Shown here piece by piece: positions 34,379 through 36,614 of a stretch of DNA of 36,614 bases. Position 1 is the stretch's first letter; the number at the start of each line of letters is the position of its first letter. Below the pieces are notes generated by a model. It was not told the origin of the DNA, did not search any database, and was given only the letters and a program-made list of their open reading frames with translations. A program made the position numbers and the translations under genes. Source of the stretch: Lyngbya confervoides BDU141951 (lineage in GTDB: Bacteria > Cyanobacteriota > Cyanobacteriia > Thermosynechococcales > Thermosynechococcaceae); NCBI RefSeq assembly GCF_000817775.3, contig NZ_JTHE03000063.1, forward strand, positions 1 through 36,614, in the 5' to 3' direction.

Positions 34379-35518
34379 TCAGGGTAACTGGGGCAGCAGC
34401 TGGGCCAGGATCTGATTCATTTTATGGAGGACTTGGGCTTCGCTGAGGGATCGGGGTGGAGAAAGGGCCAGAATTACAAAATATTGATCGCCCTGCTGGG
34501 TTTGGATGACGCTGGTATCGACGTAGGTGTGGGAAAACAGGGCCACGCCGCATTTGCTTTGCAGGTTGGCCCAACCCTGTTGCTGACTGAGGGGCTGTAA
34601 AAACCGGCAGTAGTTATCGGCATAGCCTGGAAAACCGGCCTGTTGCGGGGTTTGGGAAAGGGTCTCCTGAAGCCAGGCGCGATCGCCGGGGCGCAGGTTA
34701 AAGCTTTGTTCAGGGGGAAACCACTGCGGGTAGGTGATCCGGGTCAGGATGCTCAGAAGATCCTGGGCGGTGGCGCAGTTGCCGAGGGTTTGATCCTTTT
34801 CCCAGCAGGGATAGGACTCGGTGGCGGCGGCAGCCGGGAGTTGCTGGGTTGTATCGCCCGATTGGAGAGTGATGGCGGGAGAGTCGGTGAGGGTGCCACG
34901 GTCAAGCATGAGGCGATTCACCATGAAGGAGGGGATCGCTTTGGCTTGGATGGTGTGATTGAGGGCATCGAAGCTCAAAAACTGGATCAGGCGATTGGTG
35001 GCGTCGTTGTCGGAAATGATCAGGGCTTTGCGGATGTCTTCGGCAATGGAGATTGGGGTGTTTGAGTTGGCAAACTGGTAGGTGCTATCGCGGGGCAGGT
35101 CCAGTTGATTCAGTTTTTCCAGGACGAGGGCCGCGATGCCAACTTTAATTGTGGAGGCGGGGTTAAAAAATCCTTTATCTTCTGCGTCTTGATACTGATT
35201 TTGATTGCTATCGGCGTAGATGGCGTTGAGAGAGTAGAGGTTTAAATCCGTGGGGCGACGGGCTGAATCGGCTTTGAGTTTACCAATCAGCAAATGCGGG
35301 TTCCACTGGGTGGTGGTTTCAGCGAGGGGGCCGGATTTGAGGAGGTTGGGCAGCAGGGTTGGGTTGATGGGCTGCTCCATCAGTTGCAGGTTGGGTTGGG
35401 AGAGCTGGCTGGGGAGGGGCTGGGGGGGAGGCAGGGGCGGCTGGGGTTTGGTGCAGCCGAGGCAGGCCAACAGACCTAGAGAAAGGGCTGACAGGGTGAA
35501 GCGCATAGGGATTGCCAT
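34379..35518 (-). CDS. Class A beta-lactamase-fold serine hydrolase, predicted lipoprotein
   Basis: A 379-residue exported protein. The N-terminus contains a lipobox LLAC (Cys19) with another Cys at 22, followed by a Pro-rich linker. The catalytic SxxK is Ser122-Thr-Ile-Lys125 and the second motif Ser169-Asp-Asn171 (SDN) is intact. The third motif, normally KTG, is represented by KCG near SKCGVALFSHTY. This set resembles penicillin-recognising hydrolases acting on the envelope. Antibiotic hydrolysis is not implied. The ORF begins at ATG 35518, which overlaps the integrase stop codon (TAATG). ATG 35506 (MRFTLSAL) gives a cleaner signal peptide. It may be co-transcribed with the integrase gene. 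Confidence 0.8.
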   Translation of the reverse strand: MAIPMRFTLSALSLGLLACLGCTKPQPPLPPPQPLPSQLSQPNLQLMEQPINPTLLPNLLKSGPLAETTTQWNPHLLIGKLKADSARRPTDLNLYSLNAIYADSNQNQYQDAEDKGFFNPASTIKVGIAALVLEKLNQLDLPRDSTYQFANSNTPISIAEDIRKALIISDNDATNRLIQFLSFDALNHTIQAKAIPSFMVNRLMLDRGTLTDSPAITLQSGDTTQQLPAAAATESYPCWEKDQTLGNCATAQDLLSILTRITYPQWFPPEQSFNLRPGDRAWLQETLSQTPQQAGFPGYADNYCRFLQPLSQQQGWANLQSKCGVALFSHTYVDTSVIQTQQGDQYFVILALSPPRSLSEAQVLHKMNQILAQLLPQLP

Positions 35519-36492
35519 TAGCGATCGAGGGGGCTACGAACGCCTAATGTACCTTGATTGAGAACGTGGGTGTAGATCATGGTGGTTTTAACGTCTTTGT
35601 GACCCAGCAGTTCTTGGACGGTGCGGATGTCATAGCCGTTTTCGAGCAGGTGGGTAGCGAAGCTGTGGCGGAGAGTATGGCAACTAATCTTTTTTGGAAT
35701 TTTTGATTGTTGAGCCGCTCGCTTTATGGCGCGTTGCAGAACGCTATCATCCGTATGGTGCCGACGGATCTTGCCACTGCGGGGATCAATGGATCGTTTA
35801 GCAGCAGGAAAGACATATTGCCAAATCCATTCTCGCTCGGCATTGGGATATTTTCGCGCTAAGGCAAAGGGCAGATACACAGACCCATATCCCTGGGCGA
35901 GATCATTTTCGTGGAGTTGTTGAGTTTGTAGAATTTGAGCTTTGAGGAGGGGCTGAATGCTTTGGGGGAGAATCGTAATGCGATCGTGATTGCCCTTGGG
36001 GTTTCGCACTATGATTTGGGACTGAGCAAAGTCCACATCCTTGACTCGAAGCCGGATTCCTTCGGTAATCCTCATGCCAGCTCCATAGAGGAGTTTAGCG
36101 AGCAATTGGTTGGTTCCCTGAAGGTATTGGAACAGGTGTTGAACTTCGGCGGGGGTTAAGACCGTGGGCAGGTGACTGGATCGTTTAGCTCGAACTGCTT
36201 CAATGGAGTCGGCGAGTGGCAGATCCAGAATGTGACGATAGAGAAAAACCAGGGCACAAAGGGCTTGATTTTGGGTCGATGCAGCTACATTGTCGTGGAC
36301 GGCTAAATGAGTGAGAAACGCTTCGACTTCAGGTTCCCCCATTTCTTGGGGATGACGCTTGTTATGAAACAGGATGTAGCGGCGAATCCAATGGATGTAG
36401 GTTTGCTCGGTGCGATAGGAATAGTGTTTAACTCGCATGAGATCGCTGACTTGCTCAAGCAATTTTCTGGGTCTTGCGGGATCCACAATCAT
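35518..36492 (-). CDS. intI: Integron-type tyrosine recombinase (IntI)
   Basis: A 324-residue tyrosine recombinase with the complete catalytic set: Arg141 (GAGMRITEG), Lys166 (NPKGNHD), His272 and Arg275 (CHTLRHSF), His298 (LLGHKD) and Tyr307 (MIYTHV). Between patches II and III is the IntI-specific insert, about residues 219-246: [12 protein letters not shown] then [13 protein letters not shown]. That insert separates integron integrases from XerC/XerD and phage integrases. The N-terminal SAM-like DNA-binding domain begins at about residue 9. Length fits the family (about 320-340). The ATG at 36492 is used, with no strong ribosome-binding site. In integrons the cassettes lie upstream of intI, here beyond the window edge. 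Confidence 0.9.
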   Translation of the reverse strand: MIVDPARPRKLLEQVSDLMRVKHYSYRTEQTYIHWIRRYILFHNKRHPQEMGEPEVEAFLTHLAVHDNVAASTQNQALCALVFLYRHILDLPLADSIEAVRAKRSSHLPTVLTPAEVQHLFQYLQGTNQLLAKLLYGAGMRITEGIRLRVKDVDFAQSQIIVRNPKGNHDRITILPQSIQPLLKAQILQTQQLHENDLAQGYGSVYLPFALARKYPNAEREWIWQYVFPAAKRSIDPRSGKIRRHHTDDSVLQRAIKRAAQQSKIPKKISCHTLRHSFATHLLENGYDIRTVQELLGHKDVKTTMIYTHVLNQGTLGVRSPLDR

Positions 36493-36553
36493 GAGTCATA
36501 ATCCCCGATTTTTATGAGTTCGAGCAGCAATTGCAGAGGGTGTGACCAAGATT

Positions 36554-36568
36554 TGATGTGAGTCATCA
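36554..36568. promoter_or_regulatory. Inverted repeat upstream of intI
   Basis: TGATG and CATCA flank TGAGT, a short dyad about 62-76 bases before the intI start. It could be an operator. The LexA-type CTGT-N8-ACAG box known upstream of many intI genes is not seen in the 122 bases available here. The repeat is short and may be chance. Confidence 0.3.
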
Positions 36569-36614
36569 GACCTGATATTCTTTAGGGGTAGGCTTCTGTT
36601 GGAGGAGATTGGGT

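Noticed and set aside
34379-35518. Beta-lactamase-like gene as an integron cassette
   Set aside because: It lies on the 3' side of intI, has no attC-like hairpin after it, and its lipoprotein form and altered KTG motif fit a chromosomal envelope hydrolase better.
36594-36606. attI core site near the right edge
   Set aside because: GTTGGAG fails GTTRRRY at the final base and no second integrase-binding repeat is visible in the remaining sequence.

Overview
The window is cyanobacterial chromosome. The strongest markers are the large subunit of magnesium chelatase (ChlH), families I know mainly from cyanobacteria (DUF3386, DUF3370), a nickel superoxide dismutase with its maturation peptidase, and many copies of the HIP1 octamer GCGATCGC. 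The glucosylglycerate cluster and NiSOD would suit a marine or salt-tolerant lineage. I cannot name a genus from the sequence alone.

Layout. 0.2-2.5 kb: a DUF3386 protein, two tiny membrane proteins (one LapA-like), a cysteine-rich hypothetical protein and cobU of the B12 pathway. 2.5-3.4 kb: a decayed IS200/IS605 element with facing tnpA and tnpB remnants. 3.4-4.9 kb: a membrane-anchored TPR protein and a coiled-coil protein. 4.95-9.0 kb: a compact glucosylglycerate locus. A GH13 phosphorylase and a sugar-phosphoglycerate phosphatase overlap on the minus strand, and glucosyl-3-phosphoglycerate synthase diverges from them across a promoter region with a 13-bp tandem repeat. 9.1-14.3 kb: a short SepF-like protein, an MFS transporter overlapping a wrecked Kir-type potassium channel gene, a ComFB-domain protein, a DUF3370 protein and aroC. 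14.4-15.8 kb: a HEAT-repeat protein and a thioredoxin-fold protein on the minus strand. 16.3-20.3 kb: chlH with a good intrinsic terminator.

20.4-26.6 kb: rdgB, then topA behind a 540-bp gene-free leader that may fold, a membrane-anchored hypothetical protein and an S41 C-terminal processing protease. 26.9-28.5 kb: ogt, convergent with sodX and sodN, which are separated by a terminator-like hairpin and a near-perfect palindrome. 28.5-31.2 kb: a probable IS605-type scrap, a GC-rich foldable leader and a NACHT NTPase of the kind linked to bacterial immunity. 31.3-36.5 kb, minus strand: dcd, a CobO-like protein that has lost its P-loop, a Ser/Thr kinase with a proline-rich minisatellite, a class-A-beta-lactamase-fold lipoprotein and a full-length integron-type integrase. 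The side of the integrase where attI and cassettes would normally lie runs off the right edge.

How genes work together: GpgS and the phosphatase would make glucosylglycerate from a nucleotide-glucose and 3-phosphoglycerate, and the GH13 phosphorylase could recycle it. SodX would cut the SodN leader to expose the nickel-binding histidine. The remaining genes are mostly independent housekeeping loci mixed with decayed mobile or accessory material. The items most worth following are the integron integrase at the edge, the NACHT gene with its structured leader, the P-loop-less CobO paralogue, the repeat-containing intergenic regions of the glucosylglycerate and ogt loci, and the topA leader.
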